A stretch of 64,000 nt of DNA. It comes from Psoroptes ovis (Eukaryota > Arthropoda > Arachnida > Sarcoptiformes > Psoroptidae). Where the stretch lies: NCBI GenBank assembly GCA_002943765.1, contig PQWQ01000002.1:4898001-4962000 (forward strand), read 5' to 3'. Both the position numbers and the translations under genes were made by a program. Positions 28,877-42,100 of the stretch are shown in pieces; position 1 is the stretch's first letter, and the number at the start of each line of letters is the position of its first letter. The notes under the pieces were generated by a model, which made no database searches, was not told the origin of the DNA, and worked only from the letters and a program-made list of their open reading frames with translations.

Positions 28877-31800
28877 TTCATTGAAATTTTTACTGAAAAT
28901 CACAACATAATGAATGAATGAATAGAAAATGATTATCAGGAATGATTTAGTGCAAAATTGAACAAGCTAATAATGATTTATATTTATTTGAAAATTATTC
29001 ATAGCGATAATTTGATTTATTTTCTCAAACATTCCGTTCGTGAAATAATTGTATGAAGAGAAAAATTATAATTATCTAATACTAAAAAATTCTTGTTAAA
29101 ACAATTTAAAAAAAATCTGAATCATTTTAATTCAGTTCATAAATCATCATACTCAGCTCATCTGAATCATTTTCATACTGAAAATGTCCATTAAAATTAT
29201 TCTTCATTATTACCCTAATCCTTTTGTTCTGATCGTATGAATTTTATTTTATTACATTTTTTTTCAAATGACAAAATTTTAATTTATTTTTCTTTCATTT
29301 TTTCTCGTTTATGTAGGTATGTGCTGTTTATATTTACATGCATTGTATGTGTGTATCTGGTCATTGGACATCAAACAAATCAGCTATGTATTCATTCAAT
29401 TCAATTTCTTGTATCATTCTTAATGAAAATCTTCAGAAAAAAAAATCTATCCACAAATTAATTACATTTTATTTTCTTCAAATTCTTTCATTTATAATAT
29501 TTGAATCAATCGATTACTTCTTCTTGAATGATGATCGATCAATTCAATCGATCGATTATCATTCGATTATCTTCTTTGAGACTCTAAGAAAATTGTCTAA
29601 ATTTTCTTCTCTTTCCATTTCCATGTGCAAAATTCCAGTATTGATCCATTTTTTTTTTTTTTTGTTGTACCATATAAAATTCTGGTCTCGTTTTTTTTTT
29701 GGTAGAATTAATTCAATTCTCCAATAATAATAATCATGATAATCAATCGAATTGATGTGCGGCTAGCCTTAAAAAACAATTCGAATAACAACAATCTTAT
29801 ATACAAAAACGAATGAAAACAAATTTTTCCAAGAAAAAAAAATCGAAAACATTTGGCATATTTTTCTTTTGCCATCTTTGTTACTTTGTATTTTACAATA
29901 CAAAATATAACATATAATCAGGAAATGATAACGAAATGGACATACAACATACAACAACAAAAAAAAATTTGTCCACCAAAAATGGATAATATTATTTTCT
30001 TCTCTTATTAATCCACCCAAATTATTATTATTATTATTATTATTATTATTGTTATCATTATTTCTATTATATTATGCTTGTACAGCAAAAATGAAATAGA
30101 ATAACAAAACAATGGCCAATTTTCGCCATTATTATTATTATTCTTTCATTTCTACCATATTTCGGCAGCTAACAATTAATTATATTTCATTCATTCATTT
30201 TTATTTATTTGTTTATTTATTTTACTTTTGAATTTTCTTGTTTTAATTTTCAAAATAAGCACGAACTAATAAACAAACAAACAGACAAACGAATAATCTA
30301 ATTTTCAATTCGTGTTAACAATTTCTATTAAAAACATGATGAGTGAAGGTGAACAGTGAAAAACCCAGCAAACAACAATAACAACAACAACAATTCTTTT
30401 CCATTGTCCATCTTATTGAAACGAGAGTTTTACTTTGACACGAAAAAAAAATTATATCAATTTCAGCGATGATTTAATATATGAATATTGTTTCAATTTT
30501 TTTTTCGGTCGATGATTGTTGTTGTAATAATATGGAAAAATTATCATTATCATCATAATAACAATTATGATTTTTGAATCTTTATTTTGCAAAATAAAAA
30601 AAACGACTTTTTGAAATTGAAACTAACCATATAAACATAAACAAACAAACAAACAAACAATTGCCCAGCAAAAAATATTGAATTTGCATATTGAATATTT
30701 CATATTTTATATCCTTGTTTATTTACTTTATTATCCATTTTTTTTGCTTTATTATTTTGCATATCTGCTTGTAAAATAATAAGCCTTAAATATTATTATT
30801 TTTTTGAGAAAAAAAAAGGATGAAATGATTGTATAGAAATCTTGTAGGCAGTATTTCATTAATAATAATAATAATAATAATGTTTCATTCTGGCCTCTCT
30901 CTCTCCCCTCATTGCTTGCTTCTATTTACCAATTTTGCATGTTTGTATTCATACGATGTGTAATTTTGCAATGTTGGCATATAAAAATAATAATAATAAT
31001 AATAATGATCATCCACGAATCGTGCATTTATCCACATTTTTTTTGTGTTACGAACATGAAAGCAATATAATCACAGTAAAAATGATGATGATGATGTTGA
31101 TGATAGACAAGAAAACAAACAAACAAAAATGATTTTTAATTTTTTTCTTTCCTCGGTCGAAAGAAGGCAAGAAAAAAAGAAAAATGAGTAAATTCCCACA
31201 CCAATCATCAGCTCGTTAGTAGTTTTTTTTTTCATATATGATTTTCATTAAAACAAAGCAGCAAAAAGAAAAACATCTTAACGATATATATTCTTCATAT
31301 TTTTTTATGTTTAATAATAATAATAATGATTATTATTATTATTATTTTAATTCAGGTTTTTCATTTGTTGTTGTTGTTTATAATTTCATTTATTTTCATC
31401 CTGATTCTTTTGATTTGATGATGATGATGATGATGATGATTTTCATTATTTTAGCACGCCTTAATTGTAGTTGGTTGTTGCTGTTGTTGTGGCCTGCTTC
31501 TGGCCATGTAAGACTGTTGCACATCTTTGAAAATGCAATTTTAAACAATGGAGAAAATTTAATCATTAAATTTATATATCCTAAAGTATTTAGTTTGTTT
31601 GTTTGTTTTATTGTTGTTTGTTTGTTTTTCTTTCGACCATTTTGTAGTCCTTTTTTTTCGTTCGTATTCATTTATTGAAATAAATGAATGAATCAATGAA
31701 TGAATGAATGAATGAACGAACGAATAAACGAATTCAATGCATTTAATCCTACTGAATGGAATTTTCATTTTAATTTTTAATGTTTATTGTTATTATTATT

Positions 31801-33293
31801 TGCTTTTAAATTATTTTAAAATTTTATTTTAAAATAAAATATTTCTGAATAATTAAACTCGAGTACCACATTATTTTTTCTTCGAGTTTTAATTCTAACA
31901 GTTAATTTATGGCAGACATATATGAACAACAACATATAAAAAATTCAGTAAATTTCATTAACAATTTCAAAAAATTGAAAATTTCAATTTTTTAATTTTG
32001 CTGTTTCAATCTTTTAATTTTATTTCATTTCATATGCTAAAATATAATATTTATCGTAACACCATATAAAACATTGAGCTGCATTGAGCTTTTGCCACAT
32101 TGAGTCATTATAATCATCATTATTATTATTCGTATTCGTATGGTTTTTTTTGATTAATATTTCAGAGAAATATTAATCAATAATCAGTAAAAAAAGCTTG
32201 GGTTTCGGCGGAGGAAAACTAGAAAAAATTGGTTCCACTTATGATTAGCTGCTTACTTGATTATTATTATTATTATTATTATTATTAGGCCAATTTTTTA
32301 TTCTAAAGCGATCAAATATTTCCATTTATGAATTTGGACTACTTTTTTTCCCGTTTGTTGTTGATGAAACTGGTCTACTGCGTTTCATTTTCTCCCATTT
32401 TTTCTGTTGGTAATTCATTTGGGAATTAGTTATTTGAAATTTATAAATATTTCACATACATTTTTAGTATTACTTTTTCTCTTGGAAAGCATTTCAACAT
32501 GCTTTTCAACATTCTCTTCGATATTCAATTGAATTTTCAAGACTATTAATGCCATTTGATTCTGTGTGAGTATGTGTGTGTGTGTGAAACCGATTCTTTT
32601 GTTATATTTTTTCCATGTGTATTGGCCAAAAACCAATCACCGAATATATTCACCAATGTCATATGCACACACACTAACACATCAGTGTTGATGTGTTCAG
32701 AGAAAAATGTGAACATTTCCACTCATTTTCATATTTTGAATCACAGAAAAAGTTGCATTGAATGTGTTTTTTTTTTTTTTTTTTTTTTTGTTGCCCACTA
32801 ATGACTGATCTCAGTTTTTAAAAATGAAAATTGTTTAATATTATCATCATTATTTTGAATGATATATGAATAAATCCGGTACACTTGCTTCGATTGCAAA
32901 TTCTTGTTTTGATTGATTATAAAAATTTTGTTTGATTGAATCAAAAAAAATGAAAAATTCTACATTTGACATTATGATTATCTTGATGATGAAAATGGAT
33001 ATAGACAACTGTTAATAATCAGTAATCGAAATAGAAACTTTCACCAATTCCACCATTTGATAAGGTGGTAATCGATATTTTGTTTTCATTTGTCGTTGTT
33101 TATCTGGAATATATCTGGCATGAATCATTCAAATGTTTGATGTGTGTTTGGTCATAACATGAATGATGGTCAAAAAAATTTTTGTTTTCCATTCTTCATT
33201 TTACATAATATCATTAAAGTAACATATGAAATTTTTCTTTTTCAATGTTTAACATTATTATCATTATCATGACTATTATTCAAGTATGGTCGG

Positions 33294-33324
33294 TCATTCA
33301 TTCATTCATTCATTCATTCATTCA
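33294..33324. repeat. (TCAT)n tetranucleotide repeat
   Basis: About seven to eight TCAT units. Confidence 0.85.
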
Positions 33325-36300
33325 AAATTCAAATTTCCCTCTCCTGCTGTGGTTTTCAATTTAATTTCATCTGCTCGGCGAAAAAAAAAGCATCAGCAAC
33401 GATAACATTAAAAAACAGCGACAACAACAAATGTAACCATTTGTCCATTATTGATTGCCTGAAGTTTTTTATTTATTTATTCATTTTTTTTTCGTTGTTT
33501 TTTGTTTCCGTTTCCTGACCAACAACAAAATTTATGATGATGATGATGATGAATCAATAAAAAAATCACTGAAATTATTTATTATTAATATTATTATTAT
33601 TAGTTCATCAAATCAGTTTATTTTGTCATAAAAATTATAATAATAATAATAATAATAATAACAGTGATATTGGTCAAATATTGTAATAAGCAAATTTATT
33701 TTTTTTCTTTTGACACAACATTAATCATTTCATATTATATTTTTCCATTGATTCATTGATTTATTCAATTATTGATGGCTATTTCATTTATTTTTTTTTT
33801 TCATTTGAACATTGAAAAATAATTAGAATTTCTAATATTTCAATATTTTCGGTATTTTTAATAACTTTCACATTTGACTAATAATATCTCTGTTCATTTT
33901 GGTTTTCAATGGAAACATACAACATGTTTCACCATTTTTGATATATATCAATAATGCTTGATTATTTCATTTCGATTTCAAAAATTTCCCAATTTTCAAT
34001 TCCAAATGGTCGAATAGATTCAATCATTTTCAATTAGTTATAATAATAATTAAACATGTTAAATTATGAGATTTTAATATTCTAAAATTGCTATTTGATT
34101 CGTTTCATTTTTTCGCCATATATTCCTGGCTGTGATAGCATTATCAATGTTGTTCTTGTTGTTGTTGCTGCTGTAGTTTTGATTGATCAATTTTGATTTA
34201 AATCAAAACTAAATATATTCCATTACATACACAGACCCCTTCGTATTTAACAATTTTGTATTTCGATTCATTTATTTTTCTGCTATAATTTTTGTAATTC
34301 ATCCATATGTTCGTAAATATTTATTTGTGTGTTTTGATAAAACATTAAAAGTGCATTAAATATTGTCAGATGTAATTTTTCTTTGAAATAAAATCACATG
34401 TTTTATGCCTTTTAAAATGTTTTACAGTCGAAAAAAAAATTTCGAAAATTAAACCAAATCAAAGCATGGTGTAAAAATATTTTTGTTTTGATTAAAATTA
34501 ATATGTTTTCTCATTTGTGTTCATTGGTCATATAGCACTGGACAAATCTAATCATCAATGCACATTAATCACAAATTCTAATAATAATCATAATGAGTCG
34601 AACAGATTGCGTATTTTTTTTTTTTTTTTTGTTCGCATCTTGCTGGGTTTTGGCCTCAGAAAAAAAGCCACTATCATTGTTATATGAATACGACTTCATA
34701 TGTTAGATGAATTCATATAATTTTCAATGGAAAAAAATTTTCTGATTCAAAATCAATAATTTTATCATTTAATAAATATGTGTTTGTCATTATATTTATT
34801 CAATGTTGTGCGCACGTGTTTCACTCGATACTACGTTGCAATACGTGCACAAATAAGGCGAAAAAATATTGAAAATTATAAATTCAATTATTAAATCATG
34901 TGATATATGCGTTTGGAAATTGATTCCATAAATCATTTGTTTGTAATTTAATATTTATATAAATAAAAAAATACGTAATCATCGATAAGATTTGCGGAAT
35001 AGCCTTAAAACTTTTGTTTGACGATTCGTAAATTGAAGCTAACAAAAAATATGTTTTCATCGATGATGATCATTATCCTTTGTCGTTTATCCAATGTTTC
35101 AACTGCTGGCCCTTCCAATACAAGCAAATGATACAAATTGATTGATGATGATGATGATTATTAAATCAAACAATCAAATCACAAATGCATGTGCTTTTCA
35201 TTCAGAAAATTGAAAATTTTCGCATTTATTCAAATTCATTTGAAAAAATTTGTTACAATTGTTTGATGAAAAGATGATGAAAATTTCTATAATTCTCATT
35301 TTAATTTTCAACTTGAAAAAATTTTGAAAAAAATGTATGAAAGATGCCAATTTAAGTGCAATTGTATGGTCGCAAAAAAAAGTATAACCCTTGATTTACA
35401 GCTCTTTTCACAAAGCATTTAGCCAATTATTATTTTTTCTTTGAAAATTTAATGTTTTATAATCTAATTAATAGTAATAGTGGAGAAGAATGAAGAATAA
35501 TTTTGACAAATGTGGTACAATTTCCACACATTTCCATTCTTTATTCCAAACTATTTCAAATGTTTTTTTTTTTATATTCAACTAATTTGCATGACAATAG
35601 AATTGCTGTTTCATGTGTGTATTTTTTTACTTTGAAATATTTTCAATTTTGAAAAAAATGTTTTGATTATCCAGGAATAATATAATACAAAAAACTCTGA
35701 AATAACTCAAACTGTTTTCTCATAAATCTCTAAAACAACAACAACAGCAGCAGCAGCAACAGCAGTAGTAAAATGTGCATAAAAACGTTTTTTGAATATG
35801 TAATTTATTTGTGTTTTGTTTGTTTCGTTCGTTTATTTGTGTTTGTCAAAAGTTTTGAATTATTATTATTATTATTTCATATGCATTCAAACTCAATTTT
35901 TCAGAATTTTTTTCTCACCATATTCACGAATGAGATCCAAATACTTTACTTCACTACTGTTAGTTTCTTATGGAATATTTTTAGTTAGAATTTTCGCGTA
36001 GAAAACACAAAAAAAAAACAAATCTAATTTAAAATGAAAAATTCAATTTCATCATCATCATCATCAACATCATCATAAATCGATTGATTGAATTTTTGTG
36101 TATATCGATATCACATCCATTGTACACACACACATTTACAAGTATATTGATCCTTTTGATAATAGTTTTATTTCTATTTCATTTCATTTCATTATTTTTG
36201 AAGTATTTTTCACAAAATGAAACGAGCATCGATTGATCAAAAAATATTTGAAATTAAACAATTGAACTTGAATTGAATTGAATAAAGAAAATACAGTGAA

Positions 36301-38881
36301 AATTCACACAAATCTAATATTTTCAAGGATTTCCAATTTAATTTTTTTTTCTTTATTTTCTTATTATTCTTGTACATCTCAATTGATTGTCACATTAATT
36401 TTTTATATTTTTTCAATTCAGATGTAGAATTGAACAATTTTTCCTCTTTACAACCCTGTGTTCCTTTGTAAAGCAATTTCTTATTATTAGAGAGAGATTT
36501 CAAAGAAAAAAGGAAAATTTAAACGAATTTTTCTTCGTTTTTTCAAATCAGAATTTTCTTTATTTTATTTGAAATTTTAATGAAAAATTTACGTTGGTGT
36601 ATATTTTTCGCTCGAATATAATAATAACAGTTATAGAAATGAAATAAGAAAAAAAATAATGCACAACGGTGGCACAATTTTTCATTTTTTTTTTTTTGTA
36701 TGTTTAAAATTAAAATAAATTCAAGAAATGAAATGAATTGAAAAAAAAAATGAAATGAAATAATGAAAAATTGAAAATTTTCCATGTTTCTTCTCCGGCA
36801 TCAGTTCATTTCATTGCATATAATATATGCCATATATAATAAAGACAAGACAAGCTTATAAAGTCATCATTCTTTTAAATTTTTCCAAATGTTCATTGTT
36901 GGTTATTATTATTTCATTATTATCATTGTCATTATTTGAATTTAAATTCAAAAAAAAATTTTTTTTTCGTAATTCAAATATAATAAACTCAATGGATTCA
37001 TCGTTATATTCGTTATTATTATTATTATTATTACCATTTTTATCATTTTTATTGTTATTAACATCGATACATATAAATTTTAATGATTTGTTTCGCATAG
37101 AAACTATATGAAATAAAATTAAAAAATACAACCATAACACCACCGCCAGCACCACCACCACCTACCTACATTGAATTCGATGTAAAAGATTTAAATTTTT
37201 TTTCCTCTTCTTTCTTTCATATTTGCAATTCATAAGCCAATATTGCAATATGGTAATTGTGGTGGTGAATCAAATCAAGTAATGTTCAAAAATGTACAAA
37301 TGACAATGATAAATGTGTAATGATATTTTGTCGATATTTGAGTTCATTTTTACATGATTTTAATGATAACTTTTTTTTTCTTTCTACCATAATTTTCTCA
37401 CAACCAATTATCATAAGTATTAAATTTTAATTCAAAATTTTTGCAATAATAAAACTCTGTTTGTTAATCAGTGCATTGAGAATTTGCACAAAATTTTTTT
37501 TTTCAATATCGACTCCTTATTAGTTTAAAATTTTAGAAATTTGAATTAAATTAATTCTAAAATTAAAAATTACTTGTCGCATAAAACATCTCTATCAAAA
37601 ATTCATGTAAAGATTCTTGTAAATGATAAAAATAATTTCTTATTTTTTATTGAATAAATTTTTTTTCATGAAAAAAAAGTAAAATTTAAATTGATTTCCA
37701 TTTATTTTATCAAGAAAAAAAGAAGAAATTGTTTTCGATAAAATTTTAGAGGATTTTTATTTTTTTTCTATGGCTTATTTGCTGTATAATTTTTTTTTCT
37801 TCCTTTATCGAATAGATTGATTACATTTAATCAGTATTCGAATATGATTCTCAGTTGAAATATTTGAAAATTCGAACCTCTCATAAGTGTCTGGTTTGAT
37901 TCGATCAGATATTTGAAAAAATAAAAAAATAAAAATTCTTTCAACAAAATGAATTAGTATGAGTTGGTGTTTTTGGTTAGCGAGTGAATGAATGTCTGTG
38001 TGGTGCAAGTATGGTTTTTTTTTGCATTATATCAAAATATAAAGAAGAAGAAGAAAAATACATCAAACATTTTTTTATTTTTCTCCATTTAATTCAAAGC
38101 TCGTTAATCAATGTCTTTTGAAAAAGTCGATTAAACCAAGTGAAATGAAAATAAGAAGAAAAAAAATTCAAAGAATAGACTCCAAGAAACAAAATCCAAA
38201 ATGTTGTGCAATACGAATTTTCATATAGACAGATAGATAAACGATATATATACGTACACAGATATTGAACATATTATTATAGCGAAACACACAAATTCTT
38301 CAATCTTGATTTAGTGTATTTATCATTTTTTTTCCTTTCTTTCTTATTTCTGATATTTCATCATTATTGTGTATGCCTTATATCATCAAATATTGCATAC
38401 ACAAAACATGGAGCAAAGCTATGGCAGCTTTGCTAGGTTTGTCATTAGTCACTTCATTTTTCTCCTTCTTCTTCTTGATTCTTTATATTCATTTCATTGT
38501 GTCAGTGTATTTAAAATGAAATAACTTATTATTATAAAATTTGACTCAATTTGATCAACGAAAAATGAGAGAAAAAGCTTGAAAATGAAACACAAATCGC
38601 GTTGACAGAATATTCTTGTTGATATGAATAGCAGTTGGAAAAACGAGAAAATTTTTCTTTTCATATCAAAAATATATCAAAAAATAGAAAAGAAAACGAA
38701 TGTGTTTTTCATTTTCGTTGATTCATTCATTTTCATTCAGTATCAAAGTAAAGTATTATTATATTATATTAACCAAATATATTATAAACAACAACAACAG
38801 CTTAGAAACAAACAAACAAAATGAAAATGAAAATAATGATGAAAATGTGATCAAAATAAAAATTTACATATCAATACACAG

Positions 38882-38911
<30 letters not shown>
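38882..38911. repeat. (CA)15 dinucleotide repeat near Eph start
   Basis: Alternating CA tract about 140 bp upstream of the presumed Eph ATG. Such tracts can form Z-DNA. Any promoter role is inference. Confidence 0.9.
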
Positions 38912-38914
<3 letters not shown>

Positions 38915-39051
38915 CGATGCTTATAGGAATTCTTGAAAATCAAAATTGGCAAAAAACAAATCTTGAATGCATTCTATTTTGTCAAAAATATTGATATATT
39001 TATTATTATTATCATTATTATCATCTGAGAAAAATTTTGAATTCAGTCAAC

Positions 39052-39181
39052 ATGGAATCAAAAATTTCAAATTTATTCTTGATTTTTGTGCTCAAAAATC
39101 TGATAATTTTTTTGAATTTAAATTTTAAATCAGACGGAGTTTCAGTCGAAACAAAACTAAATCAAAATTCACTAAATCCAG
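39052..39181 (+). CDS. Eph: Eph coding exon 1 (signal peptide)
   Basis: The ATG has a good context (CAACATGG). It opens 43 codons beginning MESKISNLFLIF, with a hydrophobic core around residues 8-25 that is interrupted by one Lys at 15, followed by a polar spacer. The exon ends at CCAG before GTATTT, in phase 1. The leftover G joins TG of exon 2 to make the Val of VILLDTT, the first strand of the ephrin-binding domain. The phase match and signal-like sequence support it. The 5.9-kb gap to exon 2 makes it less certain. A rival start lies at 45072. A non-coding 5' exon upstream is possible: AG at 39046-39047 could be an acceptor. Confidence 0.65.
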
Positions 39182-42100
39182 GTATTTTTTTTGTTTCGAA
39201 GAACAAATTTATGATAATCAAAATTGTAAAATGGAATTACAATTCGATGAATCATAAATTTTTTTTTTTTTGTATTCTTCAATCAATAATAATAATAATA
39301 CTAATAATAAATCGAAACAAATGATTATGTTGATGATCAGTTTAATATTATTATCATTATTATTATCGAATCATTATCAGTATTATGATTCAAGGATTTC
39401 TGTGTTTTTTGCTTTATTATTATTATTCCGTTGATTTTCCCGAATTTGTTTCTTTCTCCTTACTTTTCAAATATAAACAGTTTTTGGACGAGTCTACTCT
39501 AAATGTTTATTTTCCACATAAACATAAAGTCTTCGCGGGTCGTACCAGACATGTTTGTGTTCACATTTTTTATATTTTCTCTGTGATTTGTCAAATGTTT
39601 TGTGCGCTATGTTTTGCTGCTGATGATGTTGATGTTGATGTTGTTTGTTTCAATAAATTACAAATGTGTTTTATTGTATAATATTTATTATGTTATTATT
39701 ATTATTACACAATAATTGTACAATAAAAAATCTTCATGATGACCAAAGACTTTGGTCAACAATCTAGAAGATAATATACAAGGCTTATGATGATAATAAT
39801 AATAATGAAAATAATAAGAAAAAAAGTAATCAGAAACACAAATTTTCTTCTTTTGATGTGTGTGTGTTTGTATGCGATATATATTTATTTTATGAATAAA
39901 TATTGTTATTTGTCATTGTATTTCTTGTCCAGTTTGCAAGAATTGAATTATTATCATCATCATTGCAATTGCTATTGTTACTATTCAATCAAAAGGGATT
40001 TTTTTCTTACCAAAAAAAATTGGTGAATGTAAACGAATGTGAATAGTGAATGGATGAACGATTCGATGAATTTAATTTAATCAAAAATTGAAACAAATGT
40101 ATTCATAAATGTATTTTCTCTTGGATTATCATTTGTTTATTGAATAGTTTTATATTTGATTATCATGTTCGTCTATTTTGACCATTAATCAGCAAGATAA
40201 ATTTGATGAAAATTTATACGTGTAACCTTTTCTTTTTTCTTCAAATAAATTTCAATAAAAATTATTCCCTTCGAGAAATTCATTTCTTTTCATTAAATAT
40301 TTATGATTTAAAATTGACATTTATTTTTTCATCTTCGAGAAAAAATTATGTAATAATAAATGAATAAAACAAGGGAAGTTTTGGAAATAGATGAAAAATC
40401 TATTTTTAACCACTTTCTATCGTCGCTGCTGCTGCTGCTGTGAACCATATTGAAAACAGAAAGAAAAAAAATGAAAAAAGTCAACCATTTCATATTCTCT
40501 TTAATGTAAATTAATGATGATACAACCAAAAAAAATAAATAAATAAATAAATGTATACCACAACCACCATCGTCATCATCATCATTGTCATTATCATTGG
40601 ACAAAATTTCGATACATGACGATATTATAAAAAAAAAATGAAAAAATAAACAAATAAATAAATCGATTTCAATTTAATTTAACATTTATATTAAAAATCT
40701 ATTATTATTATCATTATGACAACAATAATAATAAAAGTGACAGCAAATGAAACCCTGAAAAAAAAATGAAATTATGAAACGGGGCAAATACGCCATTCAA
40801 ATAATCGTCAATTGGGATCAATCATTTATAAATGTATGGGGAAAAATTTTTAGAAAAAAAACAAAACAAAAAACGATAATCGATTTTCATTTTCCTTTTT
40901 TTTTCACTCTTAATTTCATCACCATTCATTGATCATCATTATTATTACAATTACAATTATTATCATGGTTATGGTTATTGCCATTATCATTGCCCGATAT
41001 CGAAGGGCTGAAAAATTGATGAAAAATAATGAAAAATGAATGAATGAAAAATTATGAAATACAATTTCAAATGTACCCATGTATATTTTCGCAAATTCTC
41101 TTTGTCTTTGAATTGCAAAGGAAAAAAAATTTTCACATTCAAAATTAATATTAATTTCTTTCTGAAAATTGTCATTTTTGATGATTTATAATCGTGGTTT
41201 TGGTGTTTTTGTATTTTGTTTTCCGTATTCTGAAAAACAAAAAAATTTCAATGCAATTCTCATCACAAACAACTCCTATTTGTTTGATTTCAGTTTTTCA
41301 AAAAGAAAGAAAATTTATGATCATTTAATTATAATTATAATTATTTATGAAAAAATATTTAAAGAAAAATTCATCACAAAATCATAATTTTAACATGTCA
41401 TATTTGCGAAAAATACTAATTTGTATTTAAATTACATAATTTAAAATTTTTTTAAAAAGTTTAAATTTAGAAAAAACAAATTTGAAATTTTCTTCAAATG
41501 ATTCTCTCAAATTTTGAAGATTTTTGAAGTTTTTGATTGCTTTTTCTTTGAAAATGAAGTTGACATCTTCATTTCGCATAAATATCGTTTCTTGTTAAAA
41601 TATATATTTTTGAGATGGAAAAGAAATAATCAATCAATCATTTTCAAAATATGACAATAACAATATGAGGTTTGCCAAGAATTTTAAAGAAAAAGTCATT
41701 TAAAATTTCTTTATTATTGGTTTAATTTATAATCGAGATAATAGTAATAATAATAATAATAATTATTTTGATTGCCAATTTTCCAAAGCAATATCATTAT
41801 TGATATTTTCAATTTTGATTTATATTTCACATTTCACTCTTTCTCTCTCTCTTCGTTTGATCTGATTGATCTGTTTTCAAGAGAGAAAGCAAGCAACAAC
41901 AATGAATTTTCATGTTCAAAATGAAGAATCAAGAATATTCTTGGAATAAAAAATCAAAATTCAATAAAATAAATTGATTTTGACATTAAAAATTGAATAA
42001 TAATAATGGCAATAACCATAAAGGGGAAAATCATTTTTTCATTATTTCTATTGGAATTTCGCTTTTCTTTCAAACCAAAACACCAAAACAAAAGCGTTTA

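Larger units (their letters stand above)
20001..30000. other. non-coding AT-rich DNA upstream of Eph, part 3
   Basis: No gene can be supported. A less AT-rich patch lies at about 21355-21435 and a 132-codon hydrophobic open frame at 23185-23583 (see findings). Long homopolymers are A35 at 25620-25654 and T30 at 28846-28875. ATT, ATG and GTT microsatellites are frequent. Confidence 0.6.
30001..39051. other. non-coding AT-rich DNA and presumed 5' region of Eph
   Basis: No gene can be supported. It holds T23 at 32767-32789, (TCAT)n at 33294-33324, a CpG-containing patch at about 34806-34855, (CAA/CAG)n at 35735-35768 and (CA)15 at 38882-38911, the last about 140 bp before the Eph ATG. The Eph promoter or 5' UTR should lie here, but I cannot place a transcription start. 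Confidence 0.5.

Noticed and set aside
29338..29727. 129-codon open frame
   Set aside because: No recognisable motif, overlaps another open frame, and ends in a T-rich poly-Phe stretch. Treated as chance.
31238..31678. 146-codon plus-strand open frame
   Set aside because: Built on AAT, ATT, GTT and ATG repeats, with an overlapping open frame on the other strand. No family recognised.
32669..32690. AACACATCA...TGATGTGTT palindrome
   Set aside because: A 9-bp arm hairpin in repeat-rich DNA with no recognised factor site. Likely chance.
38412..38434. 9-bp perfect inverted repeat AGCAAAGCT...AGCTTTGCT
   Set aside because: Short stem with no matching copies and no context. It is not enough to call a terminator, miRNA or binding site.
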